DNA of 64,000 nucleotides from NCBI RefSeq assembly GCF_009696275.1, contig NZ_VUMI01000013.1:1-64000 (forward strand). Direction: 5' to 3'. How positions within the stretch are numbered: the stretch's first letter is position 1; each line of letters begins with the position of its first letter. Under the pieces are notes generated by a model that was not told where the DNA came from, did no database searches, and saw only the letters and a program-made list of their open reading frames with translations. Shown here piece after piece: positions 25,595-34,743 of this stretch. The position numbers and the translations under genes were made by a program. The DNA comes from Eisenbergiella porci (lineage in GTDB: Bacteria > Bacillota > Clostridia > Lachnospirales > Lachnospiraceae).

Positions 25595-27169
25595 CTATTC
25601 CTCCATCATTTTTCCATATTCCTTCATAGAGTAACCCTTCAGAACCGCCGACGGGCATTCCTCCAGCACCGCTTCCACCATTTCCCTGAATCTGTGTGTC
25701 ATCCGGATATCATTATCCCTGAGCATATCTCCGCACTCAGCGATAAAATTCTCAATATCAACGCCCAGCATACCTTCATGCAAAAGCTCGGATACCAGGA
25801 ACATACATTCCTCTTCTTCCACTTCTTTTACATCCAGAAGATAGTCCATCAACTCCTTCATAGATGGAATCAAGGATATAATTCCTCCCTGTTCAAGCGC
25901 CTTCCTCTCCTGCGTGGTGAACTCCCTGTAATCCTCAATTTCATCGAATTCCGCTCTCTGCGACAGCACCCATTCGGCGTCCTCTTCCTCCAGGATGGAG
26001 ACATAAATAATTTCATCTTCCTCCATCTTCAGCACAGTGATGTTGTCCCAATAAGCATTTGGCACCAAAACTTTGTCATAGAACTCTTCCATCTCCATGC
26101 TGCAGCCGGTATAGGAATTGAGCAGCGGCAGAAGCTTCTCCGCTTCCATCACCCCATACATATTCAGGAACCTTTTCATGTTGGACTCCAGCTTTACAAT
26201 CACTTCGATCTGCTGCCTTCTATCCTTTTGCGAACAAATTTCCGCACATTTTCCGGCTTCCGGCGTCAGTCTGATAACTCCCTCATCAAAATCCTCCAAA
26301 TCCGCAAGCCCGCAGGCAAAATAAACATCCAGTTCCCCCAGCATACCCAGGCAGTCTGCCAGCGTAACCTTCTTTCCCTCCGTAAGTTGGACCAGGAATT
26401 CCATACTTTCTCCGGTAAGCAGCCCAAGTAACGGCTCCATATCCTTATTCAGCTCCTCTGCCAGGGCCGCCGCATAAACAGGGACCTTGCGTTTTCCCTT
26501 GGGGACCGGGGGCAGCGCTATCCCCATCCTGCCCATCAGAGCCTCCAGCTCCTCCTTGCTCTTCTGCTTCAGCAGCTTTTCCATGGTTTTGTTCGTGGGC
26601 AGCACTTCTACCGGAGACATGATATCCAGATCGTCTTCCTCGTCCCAGTCCTCTCCAAGGAAAAAATCCCGCAGGATATTATCCTCAAAGGACGCATCTT
26701 CCGCCTCCTCCACAAAATCCTCCGGAGCGTCTTCCCAGTCATCCTCTTCATCCCAACCGTCTTCTTCATAAGCAGGGTACTGTTCCAGTACGCCTTTTCC
26801 CTCCAGCTGGCGCGTCCTCGCTTTTTTCTCCGTATCCTCCATCTTTACTAACGTCACATCAAACATCCAGTCATCGCCGAAATCATACAAATAAAGCCAG
26901 GTTTCCTTCAGCTTCCAGCCCAGCCCTGAAAGGGTTTCCTGATCCGCCCTCCTTCTTTCATCATCATAGGGCGAATAATAACCGTCTTTGTCATATGGCT
27001 TCCTGTTTCTGCTGAACATATACAGATGCTCTGCCGTAAAATCAAAGGCCCGGAGTATGGCGCTGTGCAGATCATCCAGCGTCTTGCCGCTGTCAATCTG
27101 AATCAGCCTGTATATATTGGAATCCTCCTGCGGTTTTACCTTAAATGTATAAGCTTTTGTTTCCCCCAT
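25595..27169 (-). CDS. Plasmid pRiA4b ORF-3-like protein
   Basis: 524 residues from the ATG at 27169 (AGAGGAAAAG upstream). The N-terminal domain (about 5-115) is the pRiA4b/IS1096-associated fold: YTFKVKPQEDSNIYRLIQIDSGKTLDDLHSAIL, HLYMFSR and LYLYDFGDDWMFDVTL. A very acidic stretch follows (DEEDDWEDAPEDFVEEAEDASFED), then a large helical region of unknown function ending near YSMKEYGKMMEE. The domain is widespread and of unknown biochemical role. There is no mobile-element gene next to it. Confidence 0.8.
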   Translation of the reverse strand: MGETKAYTFKVKPQEDSNIYRLIQIDSGKTLDDLHSAILRAFDFTAEHLYMFSRNRKPYDKDGYYSPYDDERRRADQETLSGLGWKLKETWLYLYDFGDDWMFDVTLVKMEDTEKKARTRQLEGKGVLEQYPAYEEDGWDEEDDWEDAPEDFVEEAEDASFEDNILRDFFLGEDWDEEDDLDIMSPVEVLPTNKTMEKLLKQKSKEELEALMGRMGIALPPVPKGKRKVPVYAAALAEELNKDMEPLLGLLTGESMEFLVQLTEGKKVTLADCLGMLGELDVYFACGLADLEDFDEGVIRLTPEAGKCAEICSQKDRRQQIEVIVKLESNMKRFLNMYGVMEAEKLLPLLNSYTGCSMEMEEFYDKVLVPNAYWDNITVLKMEEDEIIYVSILEEEDAEWVLSQRAEFDEIEDYREFTTQERKALEQGGIISLIPSMKELMDYLLDVKEVEEEECMFLVSELLHEGMLGVDIENFIAECGDMLRDNDIRMTHRFREMVEAVLEECPSAVLKGYSMKEYGKMMEE

Positions 27170-27262
27170 AGACTTTTCCTCTCTGTGTATTTTTCCGTTG
27201 TTACATACCTTCATCATAACCCACCCTGAGCCATGATACAATTCTTTTTTTCAGGCCGCCGG

Positions 27263-27315
27263 CACGTTTTCTCACGGTCTGCGCAGAAAATGGACGGACC
27301 TGTCTGAACCGTAAC
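27263..27315 (+). repeat. 53-bp dispersed intergenic repeat, copy 2
   Basis: Plus-strand counterpart of the repeat at 13445-13497 (starts CACGTTTTCTCACGGT, ends CTGAACCGTAAC), with about 43 of 53 matches. It lies between the pRiA4b-like and radical SAM genes. Confidence 0.6.
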
Positions 27316-27363
27316 ATGTAAGTTCCATGTTTTTATTTAAAAACCGGCCATTCCCATCATTTA

Positions 27364-27393
27364 GAAAAAAGGTCTGTGACACGCTCACAGGCC
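27364..27393 (-). terminator. Terminator overlapping a stop codon
   Basis: Minus strand GGCCTGTGA pairs with TCACAGACC (one mismatch) and is followed by TTTTTTC. The TGA stop of the radical SAM gene (27385-27387) lies in the stem. Confidence 0.75.
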
Positions 27394-28308
27394 TTCTCCA
27401 TCAAATTCCGGTATAAAGCTTTCCTCCGCGTTTTCCCCTTCCTGGATAAAACCGTTTTCCACACCCAGCTCAAGGGCGAAGTCCACCACCCTGTCGTACT
27501 CCCTTCTGCTCACACGCCTGTTCAGCTCCGGGAACTCCGGAAATTCACCAATCGGGGTATACTGGTTCATAATGCTGATAAAAATGCGCTCCCCATAGGT
27601 CTGATACAGATACCGGATCACCTTTTTGGAATCCACCGTACAGCCGGGCAGCACCAGATGCCGCACAATGACTCCCTTTTTCATCAGCCCCGTATTGCCG
27701 TCAAAAACCGGCTCTCCCACCTGCCTTACCATTTCCGCCACCGCCAGGGAGGCCGTTTCGAAATAATCGGGTGCGTGGGAATATCTCTGCGCCAGCGCAG
27801 GGGAGACATATTTCATGTCCGGCAGATAAATATCCACCAGGCCGTCCATCCGTTTCAGCGTATCCGCCTTCTCATAGCTTCCGGTATTGTAAACCACCGG
27901 GATACACAGCCCCGCCTCCTTCGCCCGCTCCAGCGCCAACGCAATCTGCGGGACGAAATGGGTGGGCGTCACCAGATTGATATTATTGGCTTTCTTCTCC
28001 TGCAGCTCCAGGAAAATGTCCGCAAGCCTTTCCACCGTAATTTCCCTGCCGGCCCTGCTCTCGGCAATATTCCTGTTCTGACAGAACACACACCGGAGCA
28101 CACAGCCGCTGAAAAAAACAGTACCTGAACCGTTATCTCCTGAAATACACGGCTCCTCCCAAAAATGCAGCGCCGCCCTGGCGGCTTTTATTTCTGCGGT
28201 CTGCCCGCAATAGCCCGTTTTTCCGCCAAGCCTGTCGGCATGGCAGTTTCTTGGGCACAGCGTACAGTCCGACATGATTTTTATGTAATCCGCTTCCTCT
28301 TTTCTCAT
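27385..28308 (-). CDS. Radical SAM protein (PflA-like)
   Basis: 307 residues. An N-terminal Cys cluster CTLCPRNCHADRLGGKTGYCG precedes the radical SAM motif SGCVLRCVFCQN (CxxxCxxC) that holds the 4Fe-4S cluster and SAM. The layout resembles the pyruvate formate-lyase-activating-like proteins of unknown target found in anaerobes. No glycyl radical enzyme gene is nearby, so the partner cannot be named. AGGAAAGGAACG precedes the start. Its 3' end forms part of its own terminator. Confidence 0.88.
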   Translation of the reverse strand: MRKEEADYIKIMSDCTLCPRNCHADRLGGKTGYCGQTAEIKAARAALHFWEEPCISGDNGSGTVFFSGCVLRCVFCQNRNIAESRAGREITVERLADIFLELQEKKANNINLVTPTHFVPQIALALERAKEAGLCIPVVYNTGSYEKADTLKRMDGLVDIYLPDMKYVSPALAQRYSHAPDYFETASLAVAEMVRQVGEPVFDGNTGLMKKGVIVRHLVLPGCTVDSKKVIRYLYQTYGERIFISIMNQYTPIGEFPEFPELNRRVSRREYDRVVDFALELGVENGFIQEGENAEESFIPEFDGEGL

Positions 28309-28403
28309 CGTCCGTTCCTTTCCTGCTGCTTCTTACTATACGTAATGGGACGATGTTTTGCAAGTGCTTTAACATAACATATACCGTTGTCAGTTCCTGA
28401 TAA

Positions 28404-29570
28404 TTACTTCCCGTTCACTCCTGCATAAACGCTCTCCAACAGTTCCCCTCCCGTATCCTGCGACAGCTCCCAGATCCCGGCGCCTGCCAGTCCCAGATTC
28501 CGGGCCAGCATGGCTTTAGCACCCACAGACCGGGTATCCTCGTAGGAAAGGAAGGCTGCGTTTCCATATAAATATGGTACAAATGCTTCTTCATGAAAGA
28601 AGGAGCGAAAACCGGGGCGGTTCAGGTAATTATTTTTTACCGCATCGTAGGTGACCGCACGGGCGGAAGAAAAGGCGCTGTACCTGCCGTTGTTATTTTC
28701 CGAAACACCCTCATAAAGATAGCCGTAAAAAGGGATTCCCAGAACCAGCTTGCCTGCGGGGATTCCTGCATTCAGGTACGCGGATATCCCCTCAAATACA
28801 CTGTTTTTATACTGAGGGGTGTATTCTGACGGACTGTATAGGGGCGCGCCGAAATCCGACCGGCTGTCCCACGGCCCATGCATATCATAGGTCATAACAA
28901 AAATATGATCCACCAGCTCCGCCACCTTGCCCGCTTCAATTTTCTTCAGATAGTTGGGATTGGCTGCCCCGGCAATTGTCAGATAATATTGTTTGCCGTC
29001 AATCAGGCTCTGTTCATTCAGCTTCTGCCGGATTGCGGAAAGAAGCAGCGTAAAGTTCCCTGTATCTCCGGGGCTGGACAGATTCCCGGCCTTTCCGCCG
29101 GACACCGGATATTCCCAGTCCAGATCAACCCCGTCAAAACCGTGGGCCACAAGAAAGGCCCGGCAGCTTTCGGCGAAGCTGTTCCTGCTCTCCTCAGTGG
29201 CAGCGACAGCGCTGAAATAAGCAGAATCATCCCAGCCCCCTACGGATATCAGGGTTTTCAGTCCGGGATTTGCCGCCTTTAAGCTGCGGAGCTGCTCAAA
29301 ATTCTTAAGATCCCTTTGTGGATTGGCAAGGGCAATGCTGTTGGCAGCCGGATCAATTCCGGCAAATGCGTAATTCAGGTGGGTCAGCTTCTGTGCCGGA
29401 ACGTGCAGCGGCGTATAGCCCTTAGCCGAAGCCCAGGAGGTATAATAGCCCACAACCGTCTTTTCCCGGGACTCACTCACCGGCGCGGCCTGCGCAGAAA
29501 GGCCCATAATTCCTACAAACGCGGAAACAACCATAGATGTGATAAGAGAAAATAAAATATTTTTTTTCAA
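28404..29570 (-). CDS. Secreted glycoside hydrolase family 18 (chitinase-like)
   Basis: 388 residues. Signal peptide (about 1-28, cleavage after AQA), then a GH18 barrel: VVGYYTSWA, LISVGGWDDSAYFSAV, the catalytic DxxDxDxE in FDGVDLDWEYP, MTYDMHGPWDS and AGAGIWELSQDTGG. GH18 enzymes cleave chitin or N-acetylglucosamine-containing polymers with substrate-assisted catalysis; endo-N-acetylglucosaminidase-like activity on peptidoglycan or glycans is also possible. It has no cell-wall anchor or carbohydrate-binding module, so it is probably released. It stands alone. Confidence 0.93.
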   Translation of the reverse strand: MKKNILFSLITSMVVSAFVGIMGLSAQAAPVSESREKTVVGYYTSWASAKGYTPLHVPAQKLTHLNYAFAGIDPAANSIALANPQRDLKNFEQLRSLKAANPGLKTLISVGGWDDSAYFSAVAATEESRNSFAESCRAFLVAHGFDGVDLDWEYPVSGGKAGNLSSPGDTGNFTLLLSAIRQKLNEQSLIDGKQYYLTIAGAANPNYLKKIEAGKVAELVDHIFVMTYDMHGPWDSRSDFGAPLYSPSEYTPQYKNSVFEGISAYLNAGIPAGKLVLGIPFYGYLYEGVSENNNGRYSAFSSARAVTYDAVKNNYLNRPGFRSFFHEEAFVPYLYGNAAFLSYEDTRSVGAKAMLARNLGLAGAGIWELSQDTGGELLESVYAGVNGK

Positions 29571-29739
29571 TGTACTTTTCCTTTCTTTGCGTTTTATGTA
29601 AAAAGACCTGCTCCGGGCAGTATCTTTTTTTCATTATAAAGTAAACGCACGGAAAGGAACAATGCACAAAATATGGCAGATGGAGGTGCTTTTTAGGAGC
29701 TTTCGTTGATTATGTGGGTTGTTTACTTTTCTGCTGAGC

Positions 29740-30591
29740 CTATCCCTTAACGCTTCCCGCAGTCAGCCCCGCCACAAAGAATTTCTGGCAGAAAATAAAT
29801 ATTACCAGGATAGGCACCAGGCTCAGGACAGACAGTGCAAAAACATATCCCCACTGCGTAAACTGGTGCTGACCGAAAAAACCAGAGATGGCTATGGGAA
29901 GAGTCCGCTTCAGATTATCATTTATTACCGTATTTGCCCATGGGAATTCCTCCCATGCTGTAAGGAAGTTAAAAATAGATACGGAGGCAATGCCTGGCTT
30001 CGCAAGTGGAAATATAATGCGGAAAAATACGGTAAACACGCCTCCCCCATCCATATAAATCGCTTCATCCAGCTCCCTGGGCACATTTTCCACGAACCCT
30101 TTTATCATAAATGTTGAATATGGTATGACCCAGGCCACATAAAAAGGGATCAGCCCCCAGAGATTATTGATCACCTTCAGCTTAACCGCCAGCTCATACT
30201 GGGGAACTATCAGCGTAGTCCCCGGAATAATCATGGTCAGCATAATAAACAGAAAAAGAAACCTTCTCCCCGGAAAATGGAATCTTGCAATACAGAAGCC
30301 AAGGGCGGCAGCCACAAAAGCGGCAATCAAAACGGTAATACCCGACACGAGAACGCTGTTAATAAAATTCATATAGAATTTTCCCTGGTGATGTATATAA
30401 TCATAATTTTCCAGCGTAATTTCCTCCAGTGAAGGGAAAAAACGGGGCGGGAACTCATACAGAGCCCCATTCGGCTTCAGCGAGGTGCTCAGCATATAGC
30501 AAAATGGCAGTACCACAATGATCAGCCCGGCCAACAGAAGCAGATATAATAAAAAATGAACCATATTTCTTTTTGTCAGTTTCACCTTCAA
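29740..30591 (-). CDS. Carbohydrate ABC transporter permease (MalG type)
   Basis: 283 residues with about six membrane segments and the EAA loop VPRELDEAIYMDGGGVFTVFFRIIFPLAKPG (family contact to the ATPase). CUT1-family inner-membrane permease. It overlaps the MalF-type gene by 4 bp and is the last gene of the maltodextrin-type operon. No ATPase gene follows; the shared UgpC/MsmK-type ATPase at 50.6 kb is the likely energiser. Confidence 0.93.
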   Translation of the reverse strand: MKVKLTKRNMVHFLLYLLLLAGLIIVVLPFCYMLSTSLKPNGALYEFPPRFFPSLEEITLENYDYIHHQGKFYMNFINSVLVSGITVLIAAFVAAALGFCIARFHFPGRRFLFLFIMLTMIIPGTTLIVPQYELAVKLKVINNLWGLIPFYVAWVIPYSTFMIKGFVENVPRELDEAIYMDGGGVFTVFFRIIFPLAKPGIASVSIFNFLTAWEEFPWANTVINDNLKRTLPIAISGFFGQHQFTQWGYVFALSVLSLVPILVIFIFCQKFFVAGLTAGSVKG

Positions 30592-31472
30592 TTCTCCCCC
30601 TCCTTCATCAACCGGAACTGTACCAGTGCCAAAAAGGCAAGCACCACAGCGGTAATAAAGGAAAGCGCTGCAGAATAACCGAACTTGCCTGTACTGAAGG
30701 CTTTATAATACATCCATGTCAAAATCGTATCCGTCTGGTGCCCCGGCGCGCCGTCTGTGATCATTTTAATAGAGGTAAATACATTGAAGCCGCCAATGGT
30801 CAGCATGACCAGAGCAAATAAAACGGTTCCCCGGATGGCTGGCAGGGTTACGGAGAAAAACTTTCTCACACTTCCGGCGCCGTCCAGCGATGCCACCTCG
30901 TATAATTCCTGGGGAACAGTCTGCAGCGCGGCCAGAAACACTACCATATTCCATCCAATTCCCTTCCAGATTCCCAGAAGCATTGCAATTGTAAGCCCGC
31001 CCCAACGGGTATCCAGCCAGCGGATATTCTGTCCTGTCACATGTATGACGCTTGTAAGGAAATAATTCAGCATTCCTTCCGTATTAAATACATACTTAAA
31101 AACAAGCGATGCAATAACCCAAGAGGTAATTACAGGCAGATAATACAGCACGCGGAAGCCTATCCTGAAATGGCAGATGCTGTTGATAAAAAGCGCGGTT
31201 AAAAGCCCCAGCAGCATCTGCGCCGGTACCGTCACCAGCGTATATACTATTGAATTTACAAACACTGTATGGAAATAGGGATCCCCAAAAACCTCTCCGT
31301 AATTTCCCAGCCCGAAAAACTCCTGGCTCAGTATGGATCCGAAATCCCATTTAAAAAAACTCATAAGAAACAGCTTGGCAATGGGATAAAGTGTAAATAT
31401 TCCGAATATCAGCACACCCGGCAGCAAAAGTAAGCCTATCTGCATCCTGCTGCCCCATGTTTTTCTGTTCAT
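30588..31472 (-). CDS. Carbohydrate ABC transporter permease (MalF type)
   Basis: 294 residues, about six membrane segments, with the EAA loop VPQELYEVASLDGAGSVRKFFSVTLPAIRG. Pairs with the MalG-type permease to form the membrane channel of a CUT1 sugar importer. The start is separated from the binding-protein gene by 129 bases containing a hairpin (31546-31571), which probably tunes the lower expression of permeases relative to binding protein. Confidence 0.93.
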   Translation of the reverse strand: MNRKTWGSRMQIGLLLLPGVLIFGIFTLYPIAKLFLMSFFKWDFGSILSQEFFGLGNYGEVFGDPYFHTVFVNSIVYTLVTVPAQMLLGLLTALFINSICHFRIGFRVLYYLPVITSWVIASLVFKYVFNTEGMLNYFLTSVIHVTGQNIRWLDTRWGGLTIAMLLGIWKGIGWNMVVFLAALQTVPQELYEVASLDGAGSVRKFFSVTLPAIRGTVLFALVMLTIGGFNVFTSIKMITDGAPGHQTDTILTWMYYKAFSTGKFGYSAALSFITAVVLAFLALVQFRLMKEGEN

Positions 31473-31545
31473 ATATGCCTCCTTTACTGCCCGGCCGCTG
31501 TTATACCGCCCGCCTAATCCATTAACATAAACCGGCTCAGGAAAA

Positions 31546-31571
31546 CGTCCGCGCCATTGACGAAGCGGACG
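31546..31571 (-). terminator. Intercistronic hairpin (partial terminator or RNA stabiliser)
   Basis: Minus strand CGTCCGC pairs with GCGGACG (31565-31571 and 31546-31552), followed by TTTTCC. It lies just after the binding-protein gene, where such stems commonly reduce read-through into the permease genes. Confidence 0.55.
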
Positions 31572-31601
31572 CTCCTGGGCTATAATAAAGTAGTGTAAGC
31601 C

Positions 31602-32927
31602 TTATTCGGCAAGCAGTTTATCCATCTTCACTGCAAGCTCATCCATGGCTTCCTGAGCGGTTTTTTCCCCGTTCATTACTGCGGTTACCGCAGTGGCAAG
31701 TTCACTGTCAATTTCTGACCAGCTTGCTACCGTTGGGCGGCTTTTTGCTGTTTTGATCGCTTCAATAAAAGGAGCGAAATCAGCTTTCTTCACGGTATCA
31801 CTCTCCAGCGCTTCCTTATTTACCGGAATCTGACCGCACTTTGCCATTTCCTCCTGCGCATAAGGAGATGTCATAAACTCCATAAACTTCCAGGCGGCAT
31901 CCTGGTTGGCAGAACGGAACATTGAAATATCTTCGCCACCCAAAACGGATACGCTTCCGCCCTTGCCTGCAGGCATAGGAGCGGTACCATAGGCAAAATC
32001 AGGATATGCACCCTGCATTTCCGCTATTTTCCATGGGCCCTCAAGCAGCATCATATACCGTCCGGTTCCGAAACCATCTGTCATGGGAATATCTCCGCTG
32101 TTCCATCCGGTGATACATCCCTCTCCGTAGAGATCCGCCAGCAGCTGAACCGTTGCCACCGTTTCGGGACTGTTGATATAACCGGTGGCCGTTTTCTGGT
32201 CAGGACTGGTAAGCTCTCCTCCGCAGCTCCAGATAAAAGGACAGAGGTTCCAGCCTGCAAGGGCAGGTTCATCATAGCCCCATACCTGCTGCCCGTTTTC
32301 ATTGCTGCCGGAAAGCTGTTTTACCGCTTCCACGAATTCTTCCATGTCAGACGGCACGGAAAGTCCTGCATCCTCAAGTGCTTTCTGATTGTAGAACAGA
32401 ATTTTCGTATTTGTATTCAATGCAAGTCCATAGGAATGCCCGCCTATCTGGGCTGTGCTCATAGCACTTTCCAGAAGCCCGCCGGAGACATCGCTAAAAC
32501 CCGCAATTTCTTCGTCCAGCGGAACCAGTATCCCCATTTTCTGAAACTCCGGTATCCATGCGCTGTCAAGGCGCGCCACATCCGGAAGTGTATCCGCTTT
32601 GGCATTAATCAGTATTTTTTCATGCAGGTCCGCCCATTCATGGGAAACCGCATTTACCTTAATACCCGGGTTCTCACTTTCAAAGGCCGGAATCAGTACG
32701 TTCATCAGCGTATCATTTTCCGCCGACTGCGCACTGTAATGATGCCAGAAATTGATAGTGACCTCTTCCTGTTTTTCTGTTGCTGACTGGCTGCTCTCAG
32801 TACTGTTTTGCGGACCGTCCTGTGAGCTGCTTTCAGAATTTACTGGCGATTTACCGCAGCCTGCCATAGCCCCCAAGCTTAATGCAGCTGTCAGTACAAT
32901 TGCCAGTAATTTTTTGTTATCCTTCAT
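31602..32927 (-). CDS. Extracellular solute-binding lipoprotein (CUT1 family)
   Basis: 441 residues. A lipoprotein signal with lipobox LGAMAGC (Cys near residue 23) and a Ser/Gln-rich linker are followed by a maltose-binding-protein-like fold (NFWHHYSAQSAENDTLMNVLIPAFESENPGIKV; LEDAGLSVPSDMEEFVEAV; GGEDISMFRSANQDAAWKFMEFM). It captures an oligosaccharide and delivers it to the MalF/MalG permeases. The clustered GH13 amylase points to maltodextrins. It overlaps the amylase gene by 11 bp. Confidence 0.93.
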   Translation of the reverse strand: MKDNKKLLAIVLTAALSLGAMAGCGKSPVNSESSSQDGPQNSTESSQSATEKQEEVTINFWHHYSAQSAENDTLMNVLIPAFESENPGIKVNAVSHEWADLHEKILINAKADTLPDVARLDSAWIPEFQKMGILVPLDEEIAGFSDVSGGLLESAMSTAQIGGHSYGLALNTNTKILFYNQKALEDAGLSVPSDMEEFVEAVKQLSGSNENGQQVWGYDEPALAGWNLCPFIWSCGGELTSPDQKTATGYINSPETVATVQLLADLYGEGCITGWNSGDIPMTDGFGTGRYMMLLEGPWKIAEMQGAYPDFAYGTAPMPAGKGGSVSVLGGEDISMFRSANQDAAWKFMEFMTSPYAQEEMAKCGQIPVNKEALESDTVKKADFAPFIEAIKTAKSRPTVASWSEIDSELATAVTAVMNGEKTAQEAMDELAVKMDKLLAE

Positions 32928-34743
32928 AACCTCTTTCCTCCTTTTTCTTTTTTATGACTAAAATGGACCATGCCCCGGCAGTAAGTCTGATTCTGCCCTG
33001 ACAGTCCATCCTGTCAGCGTTTACACCTTGCTTATGGATCCCATCCGCCCACTCTGCTGTGATTTCCATTTTCTCTGCATCCTCTGTCCCGGAAAAAAGA
33101 ATGGTATAGGTTCCCGGCCTTAGCACCGGCAGCACCGCTTCTGACTCCGTGTTCTCCGCATTCAGCAGCACATAAAGCTCGTCCTCTTCACACATCCTGG
33201 AAAACCCATACATCCTTCCGTCACAAAGCACTGCCGTAAAACTGCCCCTGCATAGCGCCTTTTCTTCTCTTCGAAGCCTAATCAGCCTGCTATACCAGTC
33301 ATATAGATCCTCATCCTGCTTTTCCTTTTCCCAGCAAAAAGCACCTCTGCAGTCCGGATCGTTAGCTCCTGTCAAACCGATTTCATCTCCATAATAAATG
33401 GCCGGAGCCCCGGGAAATACAAACTGAAACGCAGCGGCCAGCTTCAGCTTCCGTTTATCTTCACGGCATTGATAGAGGAAGCGTTCCGTATCATGACTGT
33501 CCAGCGGATTATAAAGCGCCTGCTGCTGTTCCGTCGAGTATGCGGACAGCATATGGTTCAGGCGGCAGTCCAGCTGTAATGCGTCAATGCTTTCCCTGGC
33601 AAAGAAATCCCTTACACTGTCCCGGAATATGTAATTCATGATGCTGTCCATCCGATTTCCCTGCATCAGCGTTCTGCCGCTTCCCCAGGTTTCTCCAAGC
33701 AGCAGACAATCGGGATATTTTTCCTTCAGAACGGTCCGTACCTCCGTCCATACACTGCCGTCCACCTCATCCGCCACATCCAGCCGCCAGCCGTCTATGT
33801 GAAAATTCCCCAGCCAGTAATCCATAACCTCCAGGATAAATTTTCTCACTTCACAATTTGCCGTATTCAGCTTCGGCATCCATTTATATGCCCCTACACA
33901 TTCATAGCTATGATGAGAAAGCCGCACCGGATATTCCGTTACAAAAAACCAATCCTTATAAGAGGATTCCTCCTGTTTCTCCAGCAGATCCATGAAAGGC
34001 GCAAAATGCGTCCCGCAGTGATTAAATACGCCATCTAAAAGGATTCTGATGCCTCTTTCATGACAGCCCTCTACCAGGCTGGTGAACTCCTCCTTACTTC
34101 CAAAGCAGGGATCGATTTCAAAATAATCTGTGGTTGCATATTTATGATTAAAATCGCCTTTAAATATGGGTGTCAGATACAGGCACTGTATGCCAAGTGC
34201 CGCCAGATAGTCCAATTTTTCCAGGATTCCCTGCAGGTCTCCTCCCATAAAATGCTCTCTGTCCGGTACACTCCCCCATGCTGCACAGTCCGGCGGATCA
34301 TTTTCAGTGCAGCCATTGCGGAACCGATCCGGAAAAATCTGATAATACACCTGCCCTGGAGCCCATTCGGGAATCCTCAGGCAGTCCTTACCGTTTGCAT
34401 AAAGGAATTCAAAAAAGCCATCCTCCGGTGTTTTTTCCTGAAGCCCCCAGGTGGTCAGGTACAGATGCTCTCCATCCCTTCCCTTTATCTCAAAATAATA
34501 TTTTTGGTACCGGGCGACCTTGGAGAAGGGCACCTCCACCGAATAATAATCCGCTTCCCCATCCCGAAGAGCGCACTGCATACGGAACTTCCGTATTCTA
34601 TCCGGCGTGGTCCTGGAGTAGATAACCAGAACACATTCCGCAGCATCCTCCCGCCCCGTCCGCAGGCGGAAGCTCAGCAGCCTGCGGTTTTCGGGATAAA
34701 CATCTGGTAGAATGCCGGAATGTACAATTGCTCCCCTGTTCAT
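32917..34743 (-). CDS. GH13 alpha-amylase family enzyme (neopullulanase/cyclomaltodextrinase-like)
   Basis: 608 residues, cytoplasmic (no signal). The N-terminal beta domain (about 1-120) is followed by a TIM barrel with catalytic residues Asp in GWRLDVADEV, Glu in LLGETWG and Asp in PLDSHDTERF, plus LDGVFNHCG. A C-terminal beta domain follows. It probably splits imported maltodextrins or cyclodextrins. It overlaps the LacI gene by 4 bp and the binding-protein gene by 11 bp, so all are co-translated from one transcript. Confidence 0.93.
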   Translation of the reverse strand: MNRGAIVHSGILPDVYPENRRLLSFRLRTGREDAAECVLVIYSRTTPDRIRKFRMQCALRDGEADYYSVEVPFSKVARYQKYYFEIKGRDGEHLYLTTWGLQEKTPEDGFFEFLYANGKDCLRIPEWAPGQVYYQIFPDRFRNGCTENDPPDCAAWGSVPDREHFMGGDLQGILEKLDYLAALGIQCLYLTPIFKGDFNHKYATTDYFEIDPCFGSKEEFTSLVEGCHERGIRILLDGVFNHCGTHFAPFMDLLEKQEESSYKDWFFVTEYPVRLSHHSYECVGAYKWMPKLNTANCEVRKFILEVMDYWLGNFHIDGWRLDVADEVDGSVWTEVRTVLKEKYPDCLLLGETWGSGRTLMQGNRMDSIMNYIFRDSVRDFFARESIDALQLDCRLNHMLSAYSTEQQQALYNPLDSHDTERFLYQCREDKRKLKLAAAFQFVFPGAPAIYYGDEIGLTGANDPDCRGAFCWEKEKQDEDLYDWYSRLIRLRREEKALCRGSFTAVLCDGRMYGFSRMCEEDELYVLLNAENTESEAVLPVLRPGTYTILFSGTEDAEKMEITAEWADGIHKQGVNADRMDCQGRIRLTAGAWSILVIKKKKEERGYEG

